Source: Seohaeicola saemankumensis (GTDB lineage: Bacteria > Pseudomonadota > Alphaproteobacteria > Rhodobacterales > Rhodobacteraceae). Taken from it: 64,000 bases of DNA. Position 1 is the stretch's first letter. Each line of letters begins with the position of its first letter. The notes below the pieces were generated by a model. It was not told the DNA's origin. It worked only from the letters and a program-made list of their open reading frames with translations, and ran no database searches. A program made the position numbers and the translations under genes. Positions 33,411 through 41,979 of this stretch are shown one piece after another. The stretch spans positions 62,001 through 126,000 of the forward strand of contig NZ_JBHTKR010000002.1 in NCBI RefSeq assembly GCF_042678485.1, read 5' to 3'.

Positions 33411-34690
33411 TGCTGATCGCTGCCATCTTCATTGCACTGCTGTTGATGATCTGCATCAACGTTCCGATTGCCGTGGCGCTGGCCATGTGCGGTGTCATCG
33501 GCCTGTTCCTGACCGAAGGGGCCGACAGCCTGGTCACCATCGCGCTGGACATGTACGGCGGATCGACCAAATTCTCGCTGATCGCGATCCCGATGTTCGT
33601 GTTGGCAGGGGCCATCATGAACGCCGGCGGGATCACCGACAGGCTGATCAACTTTGTCACTGCGATCATCGGCTTCATCCGGGGCGGTCTGGCGATGGTG
33701 AACATCGGCGTGTCGCTGTTCTTCGCCGAAATCTCGGGCTCTGCCGTGGCCGATGTGGCGGCGATGGGGTCGATCCTGATCCCGCAGATGAAAAAGCGCG
33801 GCTACAGCAAGGAATTCTCGGCCGCCGTCACATCGTCATCGGCATCGCTTGCGATCATCATCCCCCCGTCGATTCCGATGATCCTTTACGCGGCCTCGGC
33901 CAATACATCCGTCGAACAGCTGTTCGTGGCGGGTGTGGTGCCGGGCCTTCTGGGCGCGGCGGGCCTGATGCTGGTCGCCTACATCTTTGCCAAGCGATAC
34001 AATTTCCCGACCGAAGCGGCCTTCAACATCCCGCGTCTCAAGGAGACGTTCATTGATGCGCTACCCGCCTTCATCCTGCCCGTGGTCATCCTGGGCGGTA
34101 TCTTCGGCGGTTTCGTCACCGCGACCGAGGCGGCGGGCCTTGCCGTGCTGGCGGCCATCGTCGTGTCGGCCTGGTATCGCAACATCAACTTCGCCCATCT
34201 GCGCCGCGCCATGCTGGACGGTGGCATCCAGACGGCTGTGGTGATGCTGCTGGTGGCGGCGTCGGTGCTGATGGGCGGCTTCCTGACACGCGCGCAGATC
34301 CCGCAGCAGCTGGCCGAAGGCATCCTGTCAATCACCACGCAGCAATGGGCGATCCTGCTGATCCTGAACGTCTTTTTCCTGATCATCGGGTTCTTCCTGC
34401 ATTCGGCCGCGGCGATCATCCTGGTCATTCCGATCGTGATCCCGCTGATCACGGCGGCGGGGATCGACCCCGTCCATTTCGGCCTGGTCGTGACGCTGAA
34501 CCTGGCGATCGGGCAGCAGACGCCGCCTGTGGCCTCGGTGCTGATCACCGCCTGTTCGGTGGCCCGCGCCAATATCTGGGAGGTGTCCAAGGTCAATATC
34601 TGGTTCGTCGGCGTGCTGCTGGCGGTGCTGATGCTGTGCACCTATGTGCCGTCCGTCCCGATGTTCCTGGTGGAGTATTTCTACAGATGA
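33410..34690 (+). CDS. dctM: TRAP transporter large permease (first system)
   Basis: The 426-residue DctM-family protein has about 12 membrane segments with the conserved IPMFVLAGAIMNAGGIT, SGSAVADVAAMGSILIPQMK, SLAIIIPPSIPMILYA and TPPVASVLITACSVA. It moves the substrate together with Na+. Its stop overlaps the start of the crotonase gene (ATGA), tying transport to the CoA-dependent steps. Confidence 0.92.
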   Translation: MLIAAIFIALLLMICINVPIAVALAMCGVIGLFLTEGADSLVTIALDMYGGSTKFSLIAIPMFVLAGAIMNAGGITDRLINFVTAIIGFIRGGLAMVNIGVSLFFAEISGSAVADVAAMGSILIPQMKKRGYSKEFSAAVTSSSASLAIIIPPSIPMILYAASANTSVEQLFVAGVVPGLLGAAGLMLVAYIFAKRYNFPTEAAFNIPRLKETFIDALPAFILPVVILGGIFGGFVTATEAAGLAVLAAIVVSAWYRNINFAHLRRAMLDGGIQTAVVMLLVAASVLMGGFLTRAQIPQQLAEGILSITTQQWAILLILNVFFLIIGFFLHSAAAIILVIPIVIPLITAAGIDPVHFGLVVTLNLAIGQQTPPVASVLITACSVARANIWEVSKVNIWFVGVLLAVLMLCTYVPSVPMFLVEYFYR

Positions 34691-35472
34691 GCAATCAGAC
34701 CCCCGAACTGATCGAAGACCTGCGCGACGGCATCCTGTGGGTCACGTTCAACCGCCCCGAGGCGCGCAATGCGCTGACCTTTGCCATGTATGAACGGCTT
34801 GCCGCGATCTGCGCGACCATGCCGACGGACGGATCGGTGCGGGCCATGGTGATGTCCGGCGCAGGCGGCAAGGCCTTTGCCGCCGGCACCGACATGACCC
34901 AGTTCCGCGCCTTCGAGACGGCGCAGGATGCGCTGGATTATGAAGGCCGGATCGACGCGGTGCTGGAGGCGGTCGAACGCTGCCCGATACCCACGATTGC
35001 CGCGATCAACGGCGCCTGCACCGGGGGCGGCGGGTCCATCGCGGCGGCCTGTGACATCCGCATCGCATCGGCCAGCCTGAAATTCGGCTTTCCCATCGGG
35101 CGCACCCTGGGCAACTGTCTGGCGGCTGGAAACCTGGCGCGCTTGACCGAACTGATCGGCGCGGGCCGGGTGCGCGAGCTGATCTTCACCGCCCGCCTGA
35201 TCCAGGCCGATGAGGCCCTGGCCTGTGGCCTCGTGAGCGAGGTCTTGGCCGATGAGGTCGCCCTGATGGACCGCGCCGCGGAACTGGCGACACTGGTCGG
35301 TTCCATGGCGCCCCTGACCCTGCGCGCCACCAAGGAAGCGATGCGCCGCAACCGGGCCGCCAGCAAGGTGCAGGACGACGATCTGATCACACTATGCTAC
35401 ATGAGCGAGGATTTCCGGATCGGCATGGAAGCATTCCTGAACAAGAGAAAGCCGGAATGGACAGGACGGTGA
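34687..35472 (+). CDS. Crotonase-family protein lacking both canonical catalytic glutamates
   Basis: The 261-residue protein has the enoyl-CoA hydratase/isomerase fold: NRPEARNALTFAMYERL, the oxyanion-hole segment AGGKAFAAGTDMTQF, INGACTGGGGSIAAACDIRI and KFGFPIGRTLGN. The two glutamates that add water in enoyl-CoA hydratase (Glu144 and Glu164 in the rat enzyme) are replaced by Ser117 and Ile137, which keep the same 20-residue spacing. Simple hydration is therefore unlikely, and another crotonase reaction (isomerisation, hydrolysis, C-C cleavage, decarboxylation) is possible. It overlaps dctM by 4 nt and the CoA-transferase gene by 16 nt. Confidence 0.85.
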   Translation: MSNQTPELIEDLRDGILWVTFNRPEARNALTFAMYERLAAICATMPTDGSVRAMVMSGAGGKAFAAGTDMTQFRAFETAQDALDYEGRIDAVLEAVERCPIPTIAAINGACTGGGGSIAAACDIRIASASLKFGFPIGRTLGNCLAAGNLARLTELIGAGRVRELIFTARLIQADEALACGLVSEVLADEVALMDRAAELATLVGSMAPLTLRATKEAMRRNRAASKVQDDDLITLCYMSEDFRIGMEAFLNKRKPEWTGR

Positions 35473-36674
35473 AACCCCTCACTGGCCCGCTCAAGGGGAT
35501 GCGGGTGATCGAGCTGGCCCATATCATGGCCGGGCCGGTCTGCGGCCTGATGCTGGCCGATATGGGCGCCGATGTGATCAAGGTGGAAAAGCCCGCAGGC
35601 GACGACAGCCGCCGTTTCGTTCCGCCCGAGATCAATGGCGAAGCTGCGGCCTACATGATGATGAACCGCAACAAGCGCGGCATCGCCCTGAACCTCAAGG
35701 ATGCCGAGGCTGTCGAGATCCTGCGCAAGCTGCTGACCGAGGCCGATGTGGTGATCGAGAATTACCGCACCGGCACGATGGAACGGCTGGGCCTGGGCTA
35801 TGACGATCTGGTCAAGATCAACCCGCGCCTGATCTATTGCGAGATTTCGGGCTTTGGCCGCACCGGCCCCTATGCGGACCGCGGCGGTTTCGACCTGATC
35901 GCGCAGGGCATGGCGGGGCTTATGTCGATCACGGGCGAAGGGCCGGGACGCCCGCCGGTCAAGGTCGCAGCACCGATTTCCGATATCAATTCGGGCATTC
36001 TTGCCGCGATGGGTGTCTGTGCGGCCTATGCCAACATGCTGCAGACGGGGCAGGGGCAGAAGGTCGACACATCCCTGTTCGAAGCCGCGATCGTGCAGAC
36101 CTACTGGCAGTCTGCCATTGCCTTTGCGACCGGCGAAAAGCCCGAACCGCTGGGCTCGGCGCATCCGCTCAACGCACCCTACCAGGCCTTCCAGACCAAG
36201 GATGGCTGGCTGAATGTCGGGGCCGCAAACCAGAGCAACTGGCTGCGTTTCCTCGAGGTGATCGGCGCGCCGGAACTGAACGATGATCCCAAATTCGCCT
36301 CGAACGAGGCGCGCAAAAGGAACCTGCCCGAACTGGTCGAGATTCTGAACGGCTATCTGCGCCAGGACACGACCGAGGCCTGGCTCGCCCGGATGGAAAC
36401 CGCCAAGCTGCCGGCAGGGCCGATCAACGACATCCTGCAGATGCATGACGATCCCCAGACCCGCGCCCGCGAGATGGTGCTGAGCGTCGATCATCCCCGC
36501 GCGGGCAAGGTCGACACGATCGGGCATCCGGTCAAGTTCAGCCGGACGCCGGCGAATATCACGCGTGCGGCACCGCTTCTGGGGCAGCACAGTCGCGACA
36601 TCCTGTCCGAACTCGGTCTGGATGATGCGCGCATCGACGCGCTGATCGCCTCGCGCGCCGTCATCGCAGCCTGA
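35457..36674 (+). CDS. Family III (CaiB/Frc-type) CoA-transferase
   Basis: The 405-residue protein shows the CaiB/BaiF family signature: MRVIELAHIMAGPVCGLMLA, ADVIKVEKPAGDDSRRF, MMMNRNKRGIALNLK and the catalytic Asp in GGFDLIAQGMAGLM. It should transfer CoA from a donor thioester to the imported acid or a derivative. The start at 35457 lies inside the end of the crotonase gene, so the two are translationally linked. It closes the catabolic operon. Confidence 0.9.
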   Translation: MDRTVKPLTGPLKGMRVIELAHIMAGPVCGLMLADMGADVIKVEKPAGDDSRRFVPPEINGEAAAYMMMNRNKRGIALNLKDAEAVEILRKLLTEADVVIENYRTGTMERLGLGYDDLVKINPRLIYCEISGFGRTGPYADRGGFDLIAQGMAGLMSITGEGPGRPPVKVAAPISDINSGILAAMGVCAAYANMLQTGQGQKVDTSLFEAAIVQTYWQSAIAFATGEKPEPLGSAHPLNAPYQAFQTKDGWLNVGAANQSNWLRFLEVIGAPELNDDPKFASNEARKRNLPELVEILNGYLRQDTTEAWLARMETAKLPAGPINDILQMHDDPQTRAREMVLSVDHPRAGKVDTIGHPVKFSRTPANITRAAPLLGQHSRDILSELGLDDARIDALIASRAVIAA

Positions 36675-36863
36675 GGCGGCAACAGAACCCGGCCGCCCGA
36701 TTCGCGGCCGCAGCGCCACAGGCCGCGCCGTGGCGGGTACATGACCCCGTATGCCGCGTGGCAGTGGCCTGTTGCGCGTCCTTTCGGCGTGAATGGATTT
36801 GCCGCAGGATGCAGGTTCGGCTTGCCTCTGATCCGTGGGCGCGCTAAGACGACGCGGCCTGAT

Positions 36864-36937
36864 GCGGGCGTTGTGTAATGGTAAGACCCTTGCCTTCCAA
36901 GCAAGAGACGCGGGTTCGATTCCCGCCGCCCGCTCCA
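36864..36937 (+). tRNA. tRNA-Gly (anticodon TCC)
   Basis: A full cloverleaf is visible. The acceptor GCGGGCG pairs with CGCCCGC, followed by T and an encoded CCA. The anticodon loop CTTCCAA sits on a CTTGC/GCAAG stem, and the T loop is GGTTCGATTCC. It lies between the two TRAP clusters. Confidence 0.95.
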
Positions 36938-37262
36938 GACCTTCCTCCACCTCCCCGTTCTGTCCACAGTCCCGTCTGGCCTGACGCCGGGTCACCTTGG
37001 CTCTTGACCTTCGCGTGGCGCAGGTTACGGTTCCTCAACCCGTGCGGTACCCGTGGCCCGTCCGTCAGGACAGGCGCCCGGACCGCTCCGGACGCTGTGG
37101 CGGAAGGAGGAGCCGCCACAGCGATTTTTCAAAGACTTGCACAAGCAAGGCCAGTCCGGACCGGACGGCCTTGGAGAACGCCGGATATGGCAGCTGCACC
37201 GTCGGCCGCCGCAATCACGTCACGCCGCTGGTTGCGGCCTTGTCTTTGGGAGGAGATGACAC
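36938..37262. other. Non-coding region between tRNA-Gly and the second TRAP operon
   Basis: No protein gene is convincing. It contains a strong terminator at 37095-37129 that does not directly follow any known gene, so a small RNA between about 36990 and 37129 or an attenuated leader of the TRAP operon is possible. Confidence 0.4.
37095..37129 (+). terminator. Terminator or attenuator upstream of the second TRAP operon
   Basis: CTGTGGCGG and CCGCCACAG form a perfect 9-bp stem, followed by CGATTTTTC. The 9-nt loop reads AAGGAGGAG, a Shine-Dalgarno-like string; on the opposite strand the loop is the anti-SD-like CTCCTCCTT. Confidence 0.7.
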
Positions 37263-38318
37263 ATGACACTGAAACATCTGGGACTGGTTGCCGCCCTTGC
37301 CCTGGCGCCTGCCGCCAGCTTTGCCGAATCCTATAACGTCACCGTGGTTGCAGGTCACCCGCCGGTGTTCCGCTGGGTGCGGATGATCAGCGAAAGCTTC
37401 ATCCCGGCTGCCCAGGCCGCACTTGAGGCCGAAGGGCACAGCATCACCTTCTCGGAACAATACGGTGGCGCATTGGCCGGCGTCGGCGAGGAGCTGGAAG
37501 CGGTCGAGGCCGGTCTGGCCGAGATGGGCACCTGCCAGGCGCTGTTCGATCCCGCCAAGCTGGCCGTGCAGAACGTGACCTATTACACCCCCTTCGTCAG
37601 CGATGACGTGCGCCTGATCGCCGAGACGGTGAACGACCTGCACCGCAACCATACCGAGATGAACCTGGCCTATGCGGAAAACGGCGTGTTCTATCTGGGC
37701 GCGCCGATCGGGATAGACGACTATGCGCTGATGACGAATTTCCCCGTCACGTCGCTGGACGATCTGAAAGGCCGCAAGATCGCGGCGCCGGGGGCTGCCA
37801 TCAACTGGCTGTCGGGCACCGGGGCGGTCGGTGTTTCGGGCAACCTGACTACCTATTACAACGAACTGAAAGCAGGCGTGTACGACGGCGTTCTGGTCTT
37901 TGCCAGCGCCGCCCTGCCGGGCAAGCTGTTCGAGGTTGCGCCCTATGTCACCAAGATGGGTCTGGGCGCGCAATATGCAGGTTCCATCTGCGTCAATGCC
38001 GAATGGTTCGTGGGCCTGCCCGCCGAGGTGCAGACCGCCCTGGTGGCCGCGGCGGATGCAGCGCAGGTCTGGTATCACGACGATCTTGAGGCCTTTGTCC
38101 AGATCGCCCTGACCAAGATGGCCGAGGCCGGCGCCACCATCACCGAGGCCAGCCCCGAGATGCGTGCGGCCTGGGCGCAGGGCATGGATAACGCGGCCAA
38201 GACATGGGCCACCGAACTGGACGCGCAGGGCAAACCCGCCAGCCTGATCCTGGGGCTCTACATGGATGCGATGCGCGCCGCGGGTGCGACCCCGCTGCGC
38301 GACTGGGACAAGGAATAG
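37263..38318 (+). CDS. dctP: TRAP transporter substrate-binding protein (second system)
   Basis: The 351-residue precursor has a signal peptide ending AASFA and a DctP-type fold (TNFPVTSLDDLKGRKIAAPG, then NELKAGVYDGVLVFASAALP). It diverges from the first DctP: the usual arginine region is GRKIAAPGAAINWL. It therefore probably binds a different ligand. GGGAGGAG precedes the ATG. It is followed 8 nt later by its small permease. Confidence 0.87.
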   Translation: MTLKHLGLVAALALAPAASFAESYNVTVVAGHPPVFRWVRMISESFIPAAQAALEAEGHSITFSEQYGGALAGVGEELEAVEAGLAEMGTCQALFDPAKLAVQNVTYYTPFVSDDVRLIAETVNDLHRNHTEMNLAYAENGVFYLGAPIGIDDYALMTNFPVTSLDDLKGRKIAAPGAAINWLSGTGAVGVSGNLTTYYNELKAGVYDGVLVFASAALPGKLFEVAPYVTKMGLGAQYAGSICVNAEWFVGLPAEVQTALVAAADAAQVWYHDDLEAFVQIALTKMAEAGATITEASPEMRAAWAQGMDNAAKTWATELDAQGKPASLILGLYMDAMRAAGATPLRDWDKE

Positions 38319-38325
38319 GCGCAGC

Positions 38326-38856
38326 ATGCGCCCATTCCTGGCCCTGGTGTTGCGCTGTCTGGATGGCGCGACCCAGGCGTTGAACGTGATCGGTTCGGGC
38401 TTGATCCTGCTGCTGATGATCCTTGTGGGGGTCGATGTGGCGGGGCGCAATCTGGCGGGCGCGCCCGTGGCAGGCGTGCCCGAACTGGTCACGCTGTCGA
38501 TCGTCGCCATTGTCTTTCTGCAGATACCCCAGGCCCTGCGGGCAGGGCGGCTGACCCGCTCCGATGCCCTGCAAGGCTGGCTGGAGCCGCGCCACCCTGG
38601 CTTGGCCAAATGGATCGAGACCGTCTTTGACCTCGTGTCCATGGCGGTGATCTGGGTGATCGTCAGCACGACCTGGCCGATCTTCACCCGCGCCTGGGAA
38701 CGGGGCGAATTCATCGGCGCGCTGGGGGATTTCATCGCGCCGACCTGGCCCGTGAAACTGACGATCCTGATCGGGGGCAGCATGCTGATCCTGCAATTCG
38801 CCGCCCGCATCCTGCGCCGCTGGATCCCTTTGTCCCCGGCCGAGGCCAGACCATGA
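38326..38856 (+). CDS. dctQ: TRAP transporter small permease (second system)
   Basis: The 176-residue four-helix protein has the DctQ pattern GVDVAGRNLAGAPVAGVPEL, then QIPQALRAGRLTRSDAL. The ATG at 38326 is the first after the dctP stop. Its stop overlaps the dctM start (ATGA). Confidence 0.87.
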   Translation: MRPFLALVLRCLDGATQALNVIGSGLILLLMILVGVDVAGRNLAGAPVAGVPELVTLSIVAIVFLQIPQALRAGRLTRSDALQGWLEPRHPGLAKWIETVFDLVSMAVIWVIVSTTWPIFTRAWERGEFIGALGDFIAPTWPVKLTILIGGSMLILQFAARILRRWIPLSPAEARP

Positions 38857-40163
38857 CCCCTTTCGAGATCGGATTGATCGCGCTTGCCGCGATGTTCCTG
38901 TCGGTTCTTGCGGGTCTGTTCGTACCCATCGCGCTGATGCTGTGTTCCTTTCTGGGTGTCTGGGCGATCAAGGGCACGCCGCTGCTGGCCTCCAAGCTGA
39001 TGGCGCTGGCGGCGAATGACGCGATATCCAGCTATTTCTTCGGCGTCGTGCCGCTTTTCGTGCTGATGGGGTTCATCGTGGCCGAAGCGGGGTTGGGCCG
39101 CGATGCTTTCGATGTGGCCAATGCGATGTTCCGCCGCCTGCGTGGCGGGCTGGGCGTGGGCACCGTGGGGGCCAATGCGATCTTTGCCGCGATCACCGGC
39201 ATCTCCATCGCGTCGGCGGCGGTGTTCACCAAGATCGCGGTGCCGCAGATGATCCGCCATGGCTATGCGCCGCGCTTTGCCGTGGGGGTGGTGGCCGGGT
39301 CCAGCGTGCTGGGCATGATGATCCCGCCCTCGCTTCTGCTGATCCTCTACGGCATCCTGACGGAACAAAGCATCGGGGATCTGTTCATCGCAGGGATCGG
39401 GCCGGGGCTGCTGCTGGCGGTGTTCTTTGCGGGCGGGATCATCCTGATGGCGATCTTCACGCCTGGTTTCGTGGGCCGCCCCGAAGGCGCCCCCGCGGCC
39501 CTGCCACCGCGCGCGTTGCTGGCCAAGGGCCTGCCCATCGCGACACTGATCGCGCTTGTGCTGGGCGGCATCTACGGCGGGATTTTCACGCCGGTCGAGG
39601 CGGGGGCGGTCGGGTCCATCGGGGCGCTGCTGATCGGCCTTGCCCTGCGCCGCCTGACATGGGCGGGGCTGTGGCGGGTGCTGGTGGAAACCGGGCTGGT
39701 CACGGCGACCGTCTGCTTCCTGATCATCGCGGCGCAGATGTATTCGCGCATGCTGGCGCTGTCGGGCGTCCCGGCGGGCCTTGGGGCCTGGGCGGCAGGG
39801 GCCGATCTGGGCTTCTGGGGGCTGATGATCCTTTACGTCCTGATCGTGATTGCGCTGGGCATGATCCTGGACAGCTCCTCGATCATGCTGATCCTTGTCC
39901 CGCTGATGCTGCCCGTGGTGGTGCCGATGGGCGTGGACCTGGTCTGGTTCGGCATCGTCACCGTTCTGGCGGTCGAGATCGGGCTGCTGACGCCACCCTT
40001 CGGCATATCCGTCTATGTGATCAAGGCCACGCTGGATGACCCCGCGATCACGCTTGCCGACATCTTCAAGGGGGCCGCCCCTTTCGCGCTGATCATGCTG
40101 GCGGTGCTGGCGCTGGTCATCGTCTTTCCCATGATCGCCATCGGCCTTGTGCCGGGGCGCTGA
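38853..40163 (+). CDS. dctM: TRAP transporter large permease (second system)
   Basis: The 436-residue DctM-family protein carries FVLMGFIVAEAGLGRDAFDV, GSSVLGMMIPPSLLLILYGI, a helix with GMILDSSSIMLILVPLMLP, and LTPPFGISVYVIKA. It is a Na+-coupled permease of the inner membrane. It sits 28 nt before the metal-dependent cyclase gene, so transport and catabolism share a transcript. Confidence 0.92.
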   Translation: MTPFEIGLIALAAMFLSVLAGLFVPIALMLCSFLGVWAIKGTPLLASKLMALAANDAISSYFFGVVPLFVLMGFIVAEAGLGRDAFDVANAMFRRLRGGLGVGTVGANAIFAAITGISIASAAVFTKIAVPQMIRHGYAPRFAVGVVAGSSVLGMMIPPSLLLILYGILTEQSIGDLFIAGIGPGLLLAVFFAGGIILMAIFTPGFVGRPEGAPAALPPRALLAKGLPIATLIALVLGGIYGGIFTPVEAGAVGSIGALLIGLALRRLTWAGLWRVLVETGLVTATVCFLIIAAQMYSRMLALSGVPAGLGAWAAGADLGFWGLMILYVLIVIALGMILDSSSIMLILVPLMLPVVVPMGVDLVWFGIVTVLAVEIGLLTPPFGISVYVIKATLDDPAITLADIFKGAAPFALIMLAVLALVIVFPMIAIGLVPGR

Positions 40164-40191
40164 GTTTCACAGACCGAAGGAGGGTTTCATC

Positions 40192-40968
40192 ATGGCACGC
40201 AGGTTCGTCGACATCTCCATCCCGCTCGAGGCGGGTGTCGCCAGCGATCCGCCGATCATGCTGCCGCAGATCGACTATCTGGATCACAAGATGACCGCAG
40301 GTCAGATCGCAGGCTTCTTTCCGGGTCTGACGGTCGATGACCTTCCTGGCGGCGATGGCTGGGCGGTCGAGTTTCTGCGCGTCAGCAGCCACAACGGCAC
40401 CCATCTGGACGCGCCCTATCACCACCATTCGACGATGGACGGCGGCAAGCGCGCCATCACCATCGACGAAGTCCCGCTGGAATGGTGCATGAACCCCGGT
40501 GTCAAGCTGGATTTCCGCCACCTGCCCGACGGTCACCTTGTCAGCGCCGCCGAGGTCGAGGCGGAACTGGCCCGGATCGGTCATGACCTGCAACCGCTGG
40601 AAATCGTGGTCATCAACACCTCGGCCGGGGCGAAATACGGGCAGGCCGACTATGTCGATTCAGGCTGCGGCATGGGGCGCGAGGCGACGATGTATCTTCT
40701 GGAACGCGGTGTGCGCGTGACGGGCACCGATGCCTGGTCCTGGGACGCGCCATTCTCGCATACCGCCAGGAAATGGGCCGCGACCCACGATCCCGGCATC
40801 ATCTGGGAAGGGCACCGCGCCTCGATCGATATCGGCTATTGCCACATGGAAAAGCTCAGCAACCTCGAAAGCCTGCCCGCAACCGGCTTTACCATCAGCT
40901 GCTTTCCGGTGAAGCTGAAGGGCGGATCGGCGGGCTTCACCCGCGCCGTCGCGATATTCGAGGATTAG
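40192..40968 (+). CDS. Metal-dependent cyclase-family hydrolase (PF04199)
   Basis: The 258-residue protein has the HxGTHxDxPxH metal motif of the cyclase/kynurenine-formamidase family, seen as SHNGTHLDAPYHHH near residue 70. A conserved WSWDAPF and a C-terminal FPVKLKGGSAGFTRAVAI are also visible. AAGGAGG lies upstream of the ATG. Family members open or close amide or lactone rings of small acids. Here the link to a TRAP importer and an FAH protein suggests breakdown of an imported cyclic or amide compound. Confidence 0.88.
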   Translation: MARRFVDISIPLEAGVASDPPIMLPQIDYLDHKMTAGQIAGFFPGLTVDDLPGGDGWAVEFLRVSSHNGTHLDAPYHHHSTMDGGKRAITIDEVPLEWCMNPGVKLDFRHLPDGHLVSAAEVEAELARIGHDLQPLEIVVINTSAGAKYGQADYVDSGCGMGREATMYLLERGVRVTGTDAWSWDAPFSHTARKWAATHDPGIIWEGHRASIDIGYCHMEKLSNLESLPATGFTISCFPVKLKGGSAGFTRAVAIFED

Positions 40969-40975
40969 GGGCGCC

Positions 40976-41881
40976 ATGAAACTGGGAACCGTCTTGCATG
41001 CCGATGTGGAAAAACCCGTGGCCGTCATCGACGCGCAGCGCCTGCTGGACCTGCGCGCCGCCGGGCTGATGCTGCGCGACATGGTCGAACTGGTCGAGGC
41101 CGGGGATGCAGGGCTTGAGGCCGTGCGCGCCGCGCTGGCCGACCCAAAGGGCCGGGCACTGATCGCGCTGGACGATGTCGAGATGCGCTGCCCGATCCGG
41201 CCGGTGCAATACCGCGATTGCCTGGTGTTCGAGGAACATCTGATCAATTCCTTCGCCCAGGCCGAAAAGATGACCGGGCGTCCCTTTGCCATTCCTCCCG
41301 TCTGGTACGAGCAGCCGATCTATTACAAGGGAAACCGCATGTCCTTCATCGGCGACGGGCAGGACGTGATCTGGCCGTCTTACGCCGCACACCTGGATGT
41401 CGAGCTGGAAATGGCCATCGTCATCGGCAAGGGTGGCCGTGACATCAGCGCCGCAGACGCGCCCGCCCATATCTGGGGCTATACGATCCTGAACGATGTC
41501 AGCGCCCGCGATGCCCAGATGCGCGAGATGCCGGGACAGCTGGGGCCGGCCAAGGGCAAGGATTTCGATACCGGCAACATCCTGGGGCCCTGGATCGTGA
41601 CGGCGGACGAGATCGCGCATCCCGTGGCACTGGACATGGAACTGCGCGTGAATGGTGAACGCTGGGGCGGCGGCAATTCGCGGGCCATGCATCACACATT
41701 CGCGCGGATCATCGAACATGTCTCGGCCTCGGAGACGCTCTATCCCGGCGAGGTGATCGGGTCCGGCACCGTGGGCACCGGATGCGGTCTGGAAACCGGC
41801 CGCCGCCTTGCGCCCGGCGATCTGTTCGAGCTTGAGATCGACGGCATCGGCGTCTTGCGCAACAGGATCGTTCGGCCCTGA
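40976..41881 (+). CDS. Fumarylacetoacetate-hydrolase family protein
   Basis: The 301-residue protein has a short N-terminal domain and the FAH C-terminal domain. It includes RPVQYRDCLVFEEH, then PPVWYEQPIYYKGN, and the metal-binding ELEMAIVIGKGGRDI followed by GYTILNDVSARDAQ. Such enzymes hydrolyse C-C bonds, decarboxylate or isomerise 2-oxo or 1,3-dicarbonyl acids. It begins 7 nt after the cyclase gene and is the last gene of the second TRAP operon. Confidence 0.9.
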   Translation: MKLGTVLHADVEKPVAVIDAQRLLDLRAAGLMLRDMVELVEAGDAGLEAVRAALADPKGRALIALDDVEMRCPIRPVQYRDCLVFEEHLINSFAQAEKMTGRPFAIPPVWYEQPIYYKGNRMSFIGDGQDVIWPSYAAHLDVELEMAIVIGKGGRDISAADAPAHIWGYTILNDVSARDAQMREMPGQLGPAKGKDFDTGNILGPWIVTADEIAHPVALDMELRVNGERWGGGNSRAMHHTFARIIEHVSASETLYPGEVIGSGTVGTGCGLETGRRLAPGDLFELEIDGIGVLRNRIVRP

Positions 41882-41899
41882 CGCCGGCGTCGGGACAGT

Positions 41900-41961
41900 G
41901 AGTATTTGGGGAACGATGAAGAGGCGCGCGCGGCCTCCCTTCATCGTTCAAAAAAATACTC
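41900..41961. terminator. Large bidirectional hairpin between convergent operons
   Basis: Outer arms GAGTATTT and AAATACTC and inner arms AACGATGAAG and CTTCATCGTT fold a 62-nt region into one long hairpin closed by GGC/GCC over a GC-rich loop. An A-run (T-run on the minus strand) lies in the right arm. It separates the FAH gene from the convergent ABC permease and could terminate both. Confidence 0.7.
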
Positions 41962-41979
41962 ATTGAACAACGATCGCCA

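Noticed and set aside
36675..37262. Integration site at tRNA-Gly
   Set aside because: No integrase gene and no visible direct repeat of the tRNA 3' end lies nearby, so an island here is not supported.
37215..39368. A 700-codon open frame antisense to the second TRAP operon
   Set aside because: The plus strand encodes dctP, dctQ and dctM with clear motifs; the antisense frame is biased in composition and crosses all three genes.
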